Source of the DNA: Perkinsus olseni
Lineage: Eukaryota; Perkinsozoa; Perkinsida
Direction: 5' to 3'
Assembly: GCA_013115125.1 (NCBI GenBank)
Contig: JABANN010000033.1
Location: 50,428-114,427 of the forward strand
DNA: 64,000 nucleotides
Position 1 is the first letter of the stretch; every line of letters starts with the position of its first letter. Below the pieces are notes generated by a model, which saw only the letters and a program-made list of their open reading frames with translations, was not told where the DNA came from and ran no database searches. The translations under genes were made by a program, and so were the position numbers. This document shows positions 9,360 through 22,622 of the stretch, piece after piece.

Positions 9360-12078
9360 TCACAACGAACTGGCTGGCCTTACTCTTGCAGCCTGGGATA
9401 GCATCGCCGTCTTCTCAACTCCGGGTACTTCTCGTGTCCCTCCCGTAGTCCCACCAAGACCAGCCGACAGGCACTTCACTGCATCACCGACCAGGAGAGG
9501 GTCATAGCCGCCTTCTACCGAGGCGAGGACTGATGCCTCGGGCAGGGCGTTCCTTATCGCCCAGGGGAGCCACTCAAAAAACGTGGGAGTGACTCTCAAG
9601 TCCGCATCCCGGCTCAAATAGCAACGCTCAGTTTTGCCAGAGTCTAATACATCAAAACTTGTCACTAAGACAATCGCTTCTGGTCGATATTGCTGCAATA
9701 TTGGAATGAATATCTTACGGACGCTCGAGACGTACTCGGGGTCACCCCACCCAGCGGGCACCTCCAAGTTGATGTTCTTGCCAAGCGCACACTTCTCCCC
9801 AAGGCGCTTGCAGGAGCCAGTGCCAGGCAGAATAGTTTCCCCTCTTCTATTCTTACCGTAACGATGAATAGACATAGTGAGTACACTCGGGTCTGTGTAA
9901 AACGACCACTCGTTACCACAGCCGTGGTACAGACCGAAGTCTAAGATCGCCACCCGTGAGACCCTGCGAGCTGCACGGGCACTATTGATCGCAAAAGCAA
10001 CCGAGTTGATGAAATGGCCACCGCAGGCGATCTCGTCCCCGGGTTTGATATTCATTGGACCACCGTGCTTGGTCATGTCGAGCTCCAAGGCTACTAGTTT
10101 TTCTCCAGCCTCACTCTCACTGTCGGACTCCTCATCATCGGCCATCGATATGGCTCCTTGACAGTGAGGACAAAACCACCGCTGGTTATTGAAGTCGGGG
10201 TCCTTGAGAACGTGAGCAGGAAGGGGCGGGTTGAGGCATCCAATATGATACCCTCTCTGGCATGCATCGTTGTCGCACACCAACATGTTGCTCTCGTCAG
10301 TCGACCGGTCGCAAGACTCGCAACGCAAGTGTTCAGAAATGACTCGCTCATCCTCGGGCCCAAGGAAAACCGGGACCTGGTGACCAGTTGCTCTGGTGAG
10401 TACGAGCGCTGATTTCGGGGCACGCTCTGATCGGCCACCATCGTAGTAGTCTCGTCGACTGAGGAGGTCCAGCAGTGCATCTCTCATCATACCGCATGAT
10501 AGAAGACAGGCGTCGAGAGTATAGCGGTCCATGAGGCATTCACGGGGACTAAGGGCCAGCCCTGAGTTACGCCCTGTAGCTCCCCTCATGATTTCCCTAC
10601 AGGCATCGCTGCAGAGATCGACGACCGCACGATCTTTCGCGGGTCCGTGTGACTTCACCTTGAGGCATGTATCAATAGCCTTGAGGCCCTTGAGGTACAC
10701 CTCAGAGTGCACACCAGTAGCCACAATGTCCTTCATTGACACCTTCGTGGAGGGTCTTGTGATAAGTCTCATGTCTCCGGCACTTATCGAGTGGCGAAGG
10801 GCTATGATAGAGTGCCGCAGCCACCGGCCGGCCGTGTCGGGACCAACGCCTATGTGCTTCGTGAGAAGGGAGTTGTAGTAGCACTTGATAGCACCTACAT
10901 AAGGAGAATGCATGGCGAAGAACTGCCTGGTCGGCCAAGATGTAGCCACTGATCGTTGCCGATGACCGAGATAACTCACCAGCGCTGGCTAGAGCTGGGT
11001 CCCCCTCTTGAAGTGTCATGATCTCCGCGTTACGCGGAGGGGTGAGCATCTGCACTTCCTCGTCCGCACTCGCATCGGTCTCGGAGGGTTGCTTCGAGGC
11101 TGGCGAGGAGGCGGGGGAGCTGGCCAAGCTAGCAGTAGAGCACGAGGGACACGGCTTACGGGGAGGCGCTAAGGAAGGGCAAGTTTAAGCCAGCCACGGG
11201 CACGACGAACTATCTCGGCTCGAGAATAGCGGTCGATTGGCAACACTCACTCTCCAACAGGGCTGAGGGGAGGCTGGTCGTCCTTCTCTTCTTGGCAGGC
11301 CTGGAGGCCTCCTTAGGCGCCGGCTCAGGCGAGGGCCTGGGGGTCACCTCCACGCTGGGTGGTGACGTGTTCGTGCAACTGGCCCTTGAATTGTTAGAAG
11401 AGGGCCTGCATGAGAGAGAGGAACAACCATGCCTTTGATGAGTACTAGAGGAAGTATTCATCGGCTAGCTCTCCGACTGCGAGGCTTCCGCGGCTCGCGG
11501 GGACCGTCTCCATACTCCCAATTTCGTACGACAAAGAGACCGTGAGGTACCAACACGCAGCGATACTCACATTGCTTGCAAGGGTGACCCATCAATGTTG
11601 CCAGAGGCTTCAGTAGATGATGAACTTCCTCGCTTCGGGCGGATAGAGGGCTTGTCATATCCCATCATCACGTAAGCATTGCCCGGCAGTGCAAACTCCT
11701 TCACCTCGTGCTCAGTGAGAACCTACCACCATCGAAGAGCACAGTGGAAGGAGATGGAGCCCCCTTATACGAGAAGTAGCCCGACTAAGGCAGCAGAGGC
11801 AGCGCGAGCCATCGCTCCAGGAAGGTGAGCTAGCTGACCAGGCTTACTTCCCGAGAGCCGTCTCGATATTGGACGATGAGAAGGTCGCTATCTTCGTAGT
11901 GGTATATGACCTCCCCAATTTTCATTTGAAACCGAGGACTAATCCTACGGGTCATCAATTCACTTGCCATGGTTCGCTTCTTCTTGATGAGGACGCCGAT
12001 CAATGCGTTCCCAGTCAGGGATCTCAGAGACGGAAAGAGCCTCTCGTCAATATGGGATAGTCTAGCAGGCTCATTCAT
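9360..12078 (-). CDS. PHD finger inserted in a degenerate histone-deacetylase fold, 781 residues
   Basis: Model: complement of 11848-12078, 11743-11784, 11571-11710, 11251-11405, 10980-11168 and 9360-10948. The total is 2346 bases, in frame, with short introns (31-32 bases for two). The N-terminus has a Tudor/PWWP-like strand motif (VQYRDGSRE). A Pro/Ser-rich linker with a basic nuclear signal (RPAKKRRTTS) follows. The deacetylase fold starts near 320 (ATGVHSEVYLKGLKA, LDACLLSCGMMRDALLDL). A C4HC3 PHD finger (about 462-515) follows: CESC, CDNDAC, YHIGC and CPHC. The fold then resumes (GGHFINSVAFAI). Catalytic positions are altered. The class II RPPGHHA motif is RATGHQV. The zinc motif DxDVHHG is LDFGLYHG, losing one Asp and one His ligand. 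The third ligand (TSFD) and the C-terminal Tyr (EGGYD) remain. It is probably a non-enzymatic chromatin reader or scaffold. Confidence 0.85.
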
Positions 12079-13692
12079 AGCAAAACGGTGAATTTTGGAG
12101 TCAAAACCTGACGTCAGTTGAAGCGAGCAGAGCCATCACAGAGAATGCATCAGCTTCTAGATCACAGTGAAGAGCAGGCCTCCTAGTGAGCCTTACTTGC
12201 TGAGTACCGTCGCCCAGAAGTAGTGAGCTCGACGCGCTACCATTGTCTCACAGCGAGTGCACGCGAGCACACAATAAGAAAGACAGCGTGTCCGGCTGTC
12301 AATACGTCACCTGTAAGTCCTTCCCGGACTTGCGTCTGACCAGTCATGCAGGTAAACTCACTCGACCGGCAGACATTATGCGTGAAGGGGCTGGAATCAT
12401 TTTCGAAACGGGTCTCGGTCGCGAGTTCACGCTTGTATTGCGCTATGGTGACGCCCGACTTGTCCAGCAAACGGCAACTGAGCATCACCCGTTCCTTCTT
12501 TCGGCGAAATTCATAACGAAGCGTCAGAGAGAACACATATTTGAAAAGTCGAGCTGATCCCCCCAGATAGGGGTCGCCTGCTCACAAAAAAGCTCCTAAA
12601 ATACAGCGATTAGCAACCTGGGCTGCTGTTAGCATTGTGGAGCAGCTTTGGTGCGCAAAAGCTCGAAGATCAGAGCAGTGCAACCGCAAGGCCCGACAGC
12701 GGAGTAGAGAGCTAGCGGAGAAGGGCAGATAACCTTGGGTGGTCTCGGGAAAGCTGCCATGAGAGTAGCTCTCAGGAATGGTCTGAGTGCACCACCCTAA
12801 GTGTTACCTATTATTGACGTCCTAGATTCGACGACCGCGAACCCTGTGTAAGAGTGTTTCGAAGGGGAATGTCTATTGTACGCAGATTCGACGAGGAATC
12901 TCCCAAGCAGACCGGCACTTAGGACTGGCGGTTTTACTATATTCAACGGGTTAGTGGTCCCAGACCCCGGTATGAGGCAGAATCCCATTAGACGGAATTT
13001 TTCTCAGCAATGGTTCAGGCTGACAGCGTCTGCTCTGTGAGGAACCAAACACGATGGGGTCACTACTGGTGTGGCTTCAGTTCGACTCGAGACAAAAAGT
13101 CAGTCAGTAAGTCAAAAGTAAAAGTAAGTGATTCCAGTGAGATGTGAACAACCAGTGTAACGTGAACAGTTCTGCTTACAGTGATTGGAGCCGATCTCGC
13201 GTAGGTAAGGTCAGTTGCGCACAAGGCTTATCTCAACGTGCGAGTGCACACCTCTACACGAATTCAGGCGTAATCCGAATAAGCTGATATTATCAGATGC
13301 TAATCGCGGACCGACTCACGAATCATCGCTGAGAACTCCACAATGAATCGCCGTTGCTATATTGAAAAAACCAGGTTCCCGGTCAGGAAGAACAGGAGGT
13401 TTAGATCACGCCAGAGGCTCTCGTTACTCCGCATACGAGGGCCCAATGAGTTCTAGGGGAAGCGTTCACGAAGGTTCAGATATTGAGCCACGACTACCGG
13501 CATCGGCGGTTCTTCGAAGCGTCCTGCGGCGTGAACGGACTGTAAAAGGTGTGAACGTGCGATAGTAGAGAGGCTCTCATTTCCTCGGTCCCCGCACCCC
13601 CCTATGGATACGCAAAATCGCTAGAGATCATCATGAAAATATCATACATAAAATTCAGTCATAAACTCGCTGTGCTATAGCGAGTGATCCAG
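12079..13692. other. Intergenic stretch, no supported gene
   Basis: Upstream of the deacetylase-like gene and downstream of PEX11. Overlapping open frames on both strands at about 12240-12557 (roughly 100 residues each) have no domain or splice partner. I see no other structure. Confidence 0.4.
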
Positions 13693-14772
13693 TTACTTGG
13701 CCTCAGTGTTGAGCTGTTGCTTCTGCTTCATCAGCAGCTTGTGCATCGAGCTCGTCGCACTCGTCAACGCACACAGTACTTGAACCACCTTCAAAGCCTT
13801 CGGATGGTTACTTTTAAGATACATCGGCACATAGCCCAACGCCAATGTCGACTCCGTGAACTCGCAACAGATCTTCACCAGGGCCGATAGCTGCATAATC
13901 ATTGCAACGAAGGCGGCCTTGACCTTTGGGTCGCTATCGGGATCGGAACTCTGGGACTTGGCTGCAACCCACTTGTCCCGGGCGACTTTAAACTTGGCGT
14001 AATATAGGACCCCAGCCACCTAAAAACAAATGTAGATACGGGACGGTACGTGCCATCACCTAAGACGCGTTATTTTACGAATCACCATTGACTATCTCAT
14101 CAAGCGAAATGATCCCGAGCGCAAGTCGAGATTCTCGTACGACTTAAGATTTCCCCGTGTAAGTGACGAGGAATATGTGCGTGTATAATTGCTCGTAACG
14201 AAACATTATATACACCTCGGCACTCCCAGAGTACGACAATCCGTGCCTTCAAAAACCAAGATCGAGAAGTTGTGGGGTCGCTGACCCAAGATTAAGTCGC
14301 AGCACAGAAAGATCGAAGGCCCTAGGACAAAGGGGAAGGACCTTACCCCGCTCCACAACCACCACGCCTGATCCTCGAGCCGGTCAAGCCTCGGGATGTT
14401 AGCGAAGCCCAATGCCTTCAAGAACCTCCCCTTCTGTAGTGTGTTGACGTCCTCGACTAGTAGCTGGACGAAGTCCACCCACTCCTCAAATTTAACGTAG
14501 TTCGCGGGGAGATCGCCGACTGGTCCAACTTCCTCGTTCAAGTGTCGCGCACTCTGCAGGGACTTCCCGAATTTGATGTACTTCCTGGCCCTAGAGAGCA
14601 CTCGAGCGAAGGCCATAAGGTCCTTCTCAGCGGGATGACCCGCCAAGGCCTGAAGCTTGCATAGCCCCCCTAGGATCTTGAAAGACTTATCCTTGAAGTC
14701 CGTCTCGTTAAGGAGCGCCAAGAACTGGTCCACACTCAGAGTTGGGACGAGAGTGGTTGAGGACTCAGCCAT
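13693..14772 (-). CDS. PEX11: Peroxisomal membrane protein PEX11, 250 residues
   Basis: Model: complement(join(13693..14019, 14347..14772)), 753 bases, one intron of 327 bases (GTAAGG...TTTTTAG), phase 0. PEX11-family blocks are visible: an N-terminal helical region, then RARKYIKFGKSLQSARHL (the amphipathic helix that binds and curves the peroxisome membrane), LEDQAWWLWSGV near the splice, and a C-terminal helical pair after VAGVLYYAKFKVARDKW ending KLLMKQKQQL. By family knowledge it drives peroxisome elongation and division. It lies divergently next to PEX4, 1045 bases apart. The assignment rests on pattern, since PEX11 proteins are poorly conserved. Confidence 0.8.
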
Positions 14773-15817
14773 GGTAATGATAGAATCCGTGAACTCCTGT
14801 GAGCGCTTGGCTACCGGGGTATCAGTGACACTTCCATCCTACACGGTGATGTCGAAGGGACAACTACAACGCACGCTTGACTCGGCCGCGTCAGTGCCTT
14901 CGGAATCCGGGAGGACACCAGGGGAGTAACGCACTGAACGTCGAAGGCTCCAGTCGGCGATTGACATAGTTCTCCCTGTTTCCCCCAGCATTCCTTCACA
15001 AACTTGTTGACCTGCGACGTGTGGTATATACACAATTCGTGTGGCTAACTGGAGTGGTGCAGTGTCACCGCCTGACCCCGTGGACTTAACCGTTTGCGAC
15101 CGGCAGAAAGGAGGGTTCACTCTGATGTGGTGTCAACGTTATCGTGCAGACGCAAGCAGATACAGAATTTCGAGACCTTATCATGATACGGTACTCACCT
15201 GTGTCTGCGTGCTCCTGTGCACGCAGACACAAGCTGCTGAGAAACTCCCGCCTTCTGAACACTTTGCTGCAGAGCTTCATCATCCGAGCCTTCTAAGCGT
15301 CCGGCTGCCGATCGGTACAGGCCATCGCCTGTACCTTCACACTTCCAGTGACTTGAATCCCTTAGCAGTCCTCATATTTCTGCGCAGAATTTTGTATTCC
15401 GCCGTAGTCTCTGACCGTTGCGAGACTATCACACCCGTGATGAGACATCGTCCCAGCTAACAGCATCAACCCTCCCCGTCCGTGAGTATATGACATTCAA
15501 ACGCTTCGGTATCCGCTTCGTCTCTACTACACATATCCGACCATCGCGGCGCACCATCCATGGAGACGGCGCGCGCCTGGGCTCCCCTTACTCTTGCAAA
15601 CTCACTCTGAGTGAGTGAGCTTTCAACCTCCATGAGTTTTACACTTTGAGTTTTCAACCTGCATCTGACCAACGTCCACTCGACCGAAAATGATGTGCAG
15701 TTAGACAGATCTCGAATCTAGGTATCGCGGGTCCTGAGTAACGCGAGTTCAGAGTGACATCGTCACAGCGCTGACTATGGTGACGGCCTTCAGTTAGTTC
15801 ATTTTTCTCCCCCAACC
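14773..15817. other. Divergent intergenic region between PEX11 and PEX4
   Basis: About 1 kb with no credible coding chain. It must contain the promoters of both divergent peroxin genes. An imperfect palindrome with GTCTGCGTGCTCC and GCACGCAGAC lies at about 15200-15230. Confidence 0.45.
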
Positions 15818-16785
15818 ATGTCGAGAGTACGGCTTATGAAGGAGCTCAGAGAGGCCAGTCAGCATCCCAACCCGGATATTGATCTAGAGATCATAGGAGG
15901 GTCCTTCGAGCACTGGGTCGCGGTCATACGCCCGCCCAAAACGGACAAGGCGTACGGAGGTAGTGGTAGTGATGACGAGACCGTGAAGTGTACCGCCTAG
16001 GAAGCCGGCATAGTCCTCCCGCGCCTCTAGGGTTATTCTTGTTGATTCCCTTTAACGAGTCACTCCCCTATGCATATGAAAGTTCATCGAAGTACCGAGT
16101 CGCGGGACCTTCATAAAATTCGTGAAGTATCAATTTGCCTGTGCGCTCGAATAAGGCCTGCCATACCGGAAGGAGTGGCTCATTAATCGGATAATCATTG
16201 CAACTCACCAAAGCATTCTGCCCTATGATGATCAGGCGGTAGTTTCGTCCTGCATCTGCAGTGTGGGCCCATGTACCCCATAGAGCCTCCCAAGGTCACC
16301 ATGGTCACTAAGATATTCCACCCCAACGTCAAATACGACACGGGTGAAATATGTCTGGACATCCTCAAAAGAGACGTAAGCCAGCTCAAGCCATTGGCGT
16401 GCAGAATACCTGTGCCGCTTGCCGGGCTTCCTCGGTCATGCGCCACCACACTGTCCCTTCATCATTCAGGGATGGTCACCAGCATGGACGTTGACGTACG
16501 TTTGTATGGCCATCCTCTCATTGCTAGCGGAGCCTAACGCTGATAGCCCCCTCAACTGCGATGCTGGGAACCTTCTTCGTAATAGCACAGTGCCGTAAAG
16601 GCCCTCTATGACGCTCTTTCAGGCAATGGGGATCGGAGAGGTTTCAACTCCTTGGCCCACATGTAGGATACTCATGCGGCTGATCGCGCGGACAGACAGG
16701 ATTTCACAGGTACACGCTGGAGAACGCCACGAAGCAGGACGCTCAAGAGGATAGGCAGAAGCTTGTTGATGCCCTTTGCCGCTAA
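15818..16785 (+). CDS. PEX4: Peroxisomal ubiquitin-conjugating enzyme PEX4, 168 residues
   Basis: Model: join(15818..15959, 16236..16375, 16470..16578, 16623..16662, 16710..16785), 507 bases in frame. The E2 fold is complete: N-terminal helix MSRVRLMKELREA, YPIEPPKVTMVTKIFHPNV, and the active-site block GEICLDILK with the catalytic Cys, then GWSPAWTL. What marks it as PEX4 rather than a generic E2 is the C-terminal run SPLNCDAGNLLRNGD followed by RRGFNSLAHMYT, which matches plant-type PEX4. By family knowledge it monoubiquitinates the import receptor PEX5 so that the receptor can be pulled back from the peroxisome membrane. Its PEX22 anchor is not in this window. The neighbouring PEX11 supports a peroxisome role. 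Confidence 0.9.
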
Positions 16786-16940
16786 AGGCAACTGCTGTTC
16801 AGTTTCTATCATTTTAATGCTGCACTATTGTTTCAACTAAAGACCTTTCCTGGATTTATGGTAGTGTTTACAGTGGGGTCATGAGCACTGGCACGACGCA
16901 TTGCGAGAAGGGATAGCAGGCAACGCATCAGTTGATTGTG

Positions 16941-18232
<1,292 letters not shown>

Positions 18233-18435
18233 TCCGAAGGCCAACTCCCCCTAGCCGAATAAAGTCGTTAGAACCGCCGTTCCCTCCTTCTGCTGTTGTT
18301 ACTAGTCATATACCTGCAGATTTGCCAACGTTTCTTCCATCTCCCATTGGTCCCCTCGCGACAGCCTTCGTCTTTGTTAATGGGGTTGGTGACTCCTCCT
18401 CGCCACCCTTTTTCCCCGCCTTAGTAGAACTTTCA

Positions 18436-21400
18436 ATGCCGAGGCCGAAGGCAGGAGAAATATATCAACCTCATCAGGGCTGGTGTATAAGAGCGTGCAA
18501 GACCGATAGGATGGTAATCACAGTCTGTTCGTGTCATCGTCCCGGACGATGGCAGCTTCATTGTCGATGTCCGTTCATTCAACGGACGATTCGTCCGTGA
18601 GTCTATCTTTGATGATACCGCGGAGGGCCCCGGGGACGCATTGAGCGTTTGATTGGTTATCGCCCTCAGGAAACAGCCACGGACATCCGGTCGTCCGGGT
18701 CCCTGGCGTCGCTGGAAAGGCTTGCCAATCGCTCGGGCTTGCCTGGCGCCGCGGAGCCCTCCTCCTCCACAACCTCCTCGCACTGGGAATCTCATCGGCT
18801 GCGACCCACGGTGACCCCGTCGACAGGAGCCGACCTTTCTTTTGATAGAGTGAGGCCTTGGGAATCTTTATGCTGCGCGACCGGGCCGCCGTCAGGACCG
18901 GCAAATCGCCTTGACCAGGCTGTGGGAGTGGATGTCAGAGCAGTTCTCGGGGATCATGCGCAAGCACACGAGGCCGGGCAGGAGAAGGGTCATCGAGTAG
19001 GCTGCTACTGGCCGGGGCCCGGTGTACTCTGCTGGATCGTCAGCATCCTCACAGCTGACGACGAGGCCTACACTCTAGGGTATGCTAACAAGATCAAGAC
19101 CATCGTGGGCACTGCAGGGGCCTCGTCCTCTGACAGGACATACGTGTTCGAGCAGCTCAGAATGGTGAGGGGAGCGACCATTGCAGCAAAGGCGCGCCTT
19201 GGCACCTGCAGGCACTCAGCGAGAAAGAGGTGACGCCCTACCAAGTCATTCTGCATCGATCGGACCTTCAGAGTGTTGAAGTCGCTGTAAGCTCGCTCCC
19301 ATTGTCACGGCTGCATGCGTGTCTTGGCAGAGCAAGAGGATAATTAGTCGCTTGCTCTCGACGGAGAGCTCGGCAGCACCTTCAAGTGGCAGTCAAGGGA
19401 CGCCAGGGGCCGGGGGGCTCGCTGCTGCTGCTGCTGCCGTTGCTGCCACCCCCATCAAGCCGCTTGCATCACATTCGAGGACCCCTAGTAGGTCTAGAAC
19501 GACCTCCGCCTCTCTTCTACCATACTCACTTCCAGATACCACAGCCCGACGCGAGAACAACGTTGATTACAGTGACGACTCGGACGATGGGTCGAGGCCA
19601 ACCCGGTACCAGCGGGCTCGCCCCCTTCCCGGACTGCTGGTGGGAGCATGGTGACAGATACATTGGGAAGGGCCGAGGAGGCGGCGTGCCGCTGACGATG
19701 TCGGTCAGCGAGGCGGTCCTCGGACTACTATCGAAGGGCTTCAACGACCTCAGTATACTACGGGAGTGGTACAGAAGCACTGTGCATGTGTAGGCTGGGA
19801 TGGGGGAACCTGGCCGTCGGTGAGTGTTGTTATCAGGCAAGACAACCCTCCCATCGTTATCATGATCGAAGATGCTGACGCGTCGGACCTTCCTACCTTA
19901 GAGACCCTGATGGAGCTCATGGTCAACTTGGTAAGTATCCACGCACTGCAAGACACAGCTCGAGTGTCCAGGTCCGAGACGAGTACGACGGTAGGCCCGG
20001 CCGGACGGCCTCCTTCCCCATCACCATCATTCTGGGAGTCTCCGGTGTGAGTGCATCGGACGGCGGGGTGATGGACCTCATCAGCAAACTGGAGCAAGTG
20101 TTGTATGTCCACAACGTACCCCTTTTGGATAGTAAGCCATCATTGGTCTAACGCTTCCTCCCTGTGTGTGCGGTTACCGTGCAGTAGAGTACTGGGGGGG
20201 GGGCTGGTTTCCTCAGTAGTAGTCGGACCGAAGCAGTCCGACACCGACGCGACGGCTCCTCAGGCTCAGCGGTCTTCGAAGGCTTCCTGGACCTCCTCGA
20301 GATAAACATGCCGGCGCTCGGCTTCCCTCTAATTGCCTCCAAGCAGACCGTGGCGACCCTTCGGGACATGTTCGTCAACTCACGGATGTGCAATGAGGTG
20401 CTCTCCTCCTCCTCCGTCGGTGCTACTGCTCGCCGTCCTCTCGTCCCTCAGGATGTAATGCGGGCCATCTGCTTCGTCGTGAGGGACTACTTCGACGCCA
20501 ACCCCTGGTCGGTCCTCTGCGACCCTCCGGTGGTGGTCGCTGCTGCCGGGGATGGTGAGCTCGAGACGACCTGACTCAGTCACTGTAATCCTCGTCGTTC
20601 AGCCAAGAAGCTCTCGTCCGCATTTGCGTCGAGGCTGGCAGGGCTCAGCAAGAGGGCGAAGGGGAGTCTAGCGGCCCACTTGAAGAAGAGAGGGTGTAGG
20701 GGGTACACAAGAGGGGACGGGTCCCTCGACGAGGCCAAGGCTTGCAAACATCTCGGAGCCCTTCTCGCGTGAGGAAGAGACCGGAGCTTTCGCAGTGCTA
20801 TTTTGGGTTCCAGGCAAAGGAGCAGAGTAGCGACCCTTGCCTTGTTCTGGGATGCTCTAGCGAGGACCACTGCGAAGAAGCAGACCGATAAGTGGGGCCC
20901 TCATCGCCGCCTACCTCTCATCGGATCCGTTGAGTTCTCAGGTCTACTCGTCTCGAGCCGCTGCTCTTCCCAGACGATGAGACCAGCTTGGCCAACGACA
21001 TCGAGCGGTTATGCATCGCCGTGGAGAAGCTGTCCGGTATGACCACGACAACATTCAGGAGCTGCTTGGAGAGGACGGCCACCTGGTACCACTCCATCCC
21101 CGACTTCCAGCCCACTCGGGCCGTCTTGATGTCAGGTTGGAGAAGTCGCTGCGGGGCCTACAGGCTGAGTGTCTCGACGGTCAGGCTGGGAACGAATTAG
21201 AAGACATCATCATCCACCTCAAGGAGCTTCAGAATAGAGTCGTGAGACCACTGCTGATGCTTCCCCTTTCTCCTCTGTGATGTACCCTGCCCCTCAGGTG
21301 CTCGGGCGCGGGTCAATTTCGCAAGCCTTCGCTGGTAGGGATAGACGGCCTCGACGAATCTGCTTTGCTATTGGCCTGTTCTCGCTATTGTAGCTCCGAC

Positions 21401-22475
21401 CAAGCATGTGAGCGAGCTCATCGCGTTCATTCGGCGGACGTTTGAACCAGCTGCCGTTTCCGCAGAGTGAGTAGAGGCCATGCTCCTCTCGAGAGGCTCA
21501 TTATTCTCGATAGTTTGTTGCCTCTGAGAGCGGCGGCGTGCGACTGGGACGAACCCAACCAGCTTGCCAAGTGAGTGCGGGGTTCTGTCAACCACACGAC
21601 GATGCCCCCATCAGCGCATGTCTCAACGTCCTTGATGTGGATGTCTTCTTTGATGCATTGGGAGAGGCAGAGGCGGTCATCGACCCCAACGGTAGAGAGA
21701 TGGCCATAGCGGAAGCCCCTAGGGAGTAAGTGTGCTCTTGCTGAAACCGCGCCGCCCACTAACGTCTCAGCTCGAAGGGTAAACTCTCTCCCAACTACAG
21801 CGAGAAGCTGAGCGACCTTACAATAGTGTGGGTGGAGGGATGCCCTCTCCCCATCACCACGGGTGCTGCTGCTGCAGGTACCGTCTCTACCTGAAGCACG
21901 CCCGTACGATCGACTTGGAAGATCTTTGGACTAGCTTTTGTGACCAGCTGAAGAGCAACGAGGATCCCTCCCCTACCCCGGAGGATATGAAGGTTCGGGA
22001 TCTCCGCGGTTCGCTACTGTACTCTCCTCGTCAGGTTCGATTCGGTATGAGCCTTTGCGCTTTGGAATTCTTCGGTGTAGTTCAACCCCCTAGCCGAGGG
22101 TCTCTGATGAAGGGACAGGACCCCAGTCGCTTCTTCAAGTGAGAAATTCCTCCACTACTGCAGCGCCGTCGGATGTGCCACCGTCCGGCAGGGGACTGCG
22201 CGTGAAGAAGCTCTACTTTCCCGACCCTCAAGCGAGCAGCAAGGAAGCTGTGACGGCCGATGTGGCAATGGAGGAAGGGGAAAAGGAGGATGGTGAGGAC
22301 ACAGGCAGCCTCATTGTTCGGTGTTGTCCGATAGAACGCTGGTTTGGTGTGTGAGATGTGGCCCTTGTCAGAGCCAAAACCCAGCACGAGCAAGAAGCGA
22401 AGTGCCGCGGCCAAGAAAGCGACGCCGAGGAGTACTGCTAAGCGAGGGAGAGGGTCGAAGATTCTCTACCTTTGA
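18436..22475 (+). CDS. ORC3: Origin recognition complex subunit 3
   Basis: A multi-exon gene; exon borders in the middle are approximate. ORC3 landmarks appear in order. FNDLSILREWYRSTV is at about 19740. The AAA-like strand and acidic motif PPIVIMIEDADASDL is at about 19845. FPITIILGVSG is at about 20010-20040. The helical block AVFEGFLDLLEINMP is at about 20270. YRLYLKHARTIDLEDLWTSF is at about 21880. The C-terminal winged-helix motif QVRFGMSLCALEFFGVV is at about 22035-22085. Two further introns lead to an acidic segment and a Lys/Arg/Ala-rich tail (TSKKRSAAAKKATPRS) ending at TGA 22475. By family knowledge it is a structural subunit of ORC, which marks replication origins, and lacks its own Walker A. 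The start ATG at 18436 is the least certain point. Confidence 0.78.
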
Positions 22476-22622
22476 AACGCCTGCATGCAGAATCATCACT
22501 CATTTCCTAAGGATGCAGTGCTGAGCCTTCAGTCAGGGAGCGAATCAGGATTACTGGGCCCACTGGAGATCATGAAATTTCTTGAGTAGAGAAAGAACTC
22601 ATCCCCATCCGTCCACGCTTAC

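Noticed and set aside
12237-12557. Facing open frames of about 100 codons on both strands
   Set aside because: Neither has a domain, splice partner or good start context; they shadow each other.
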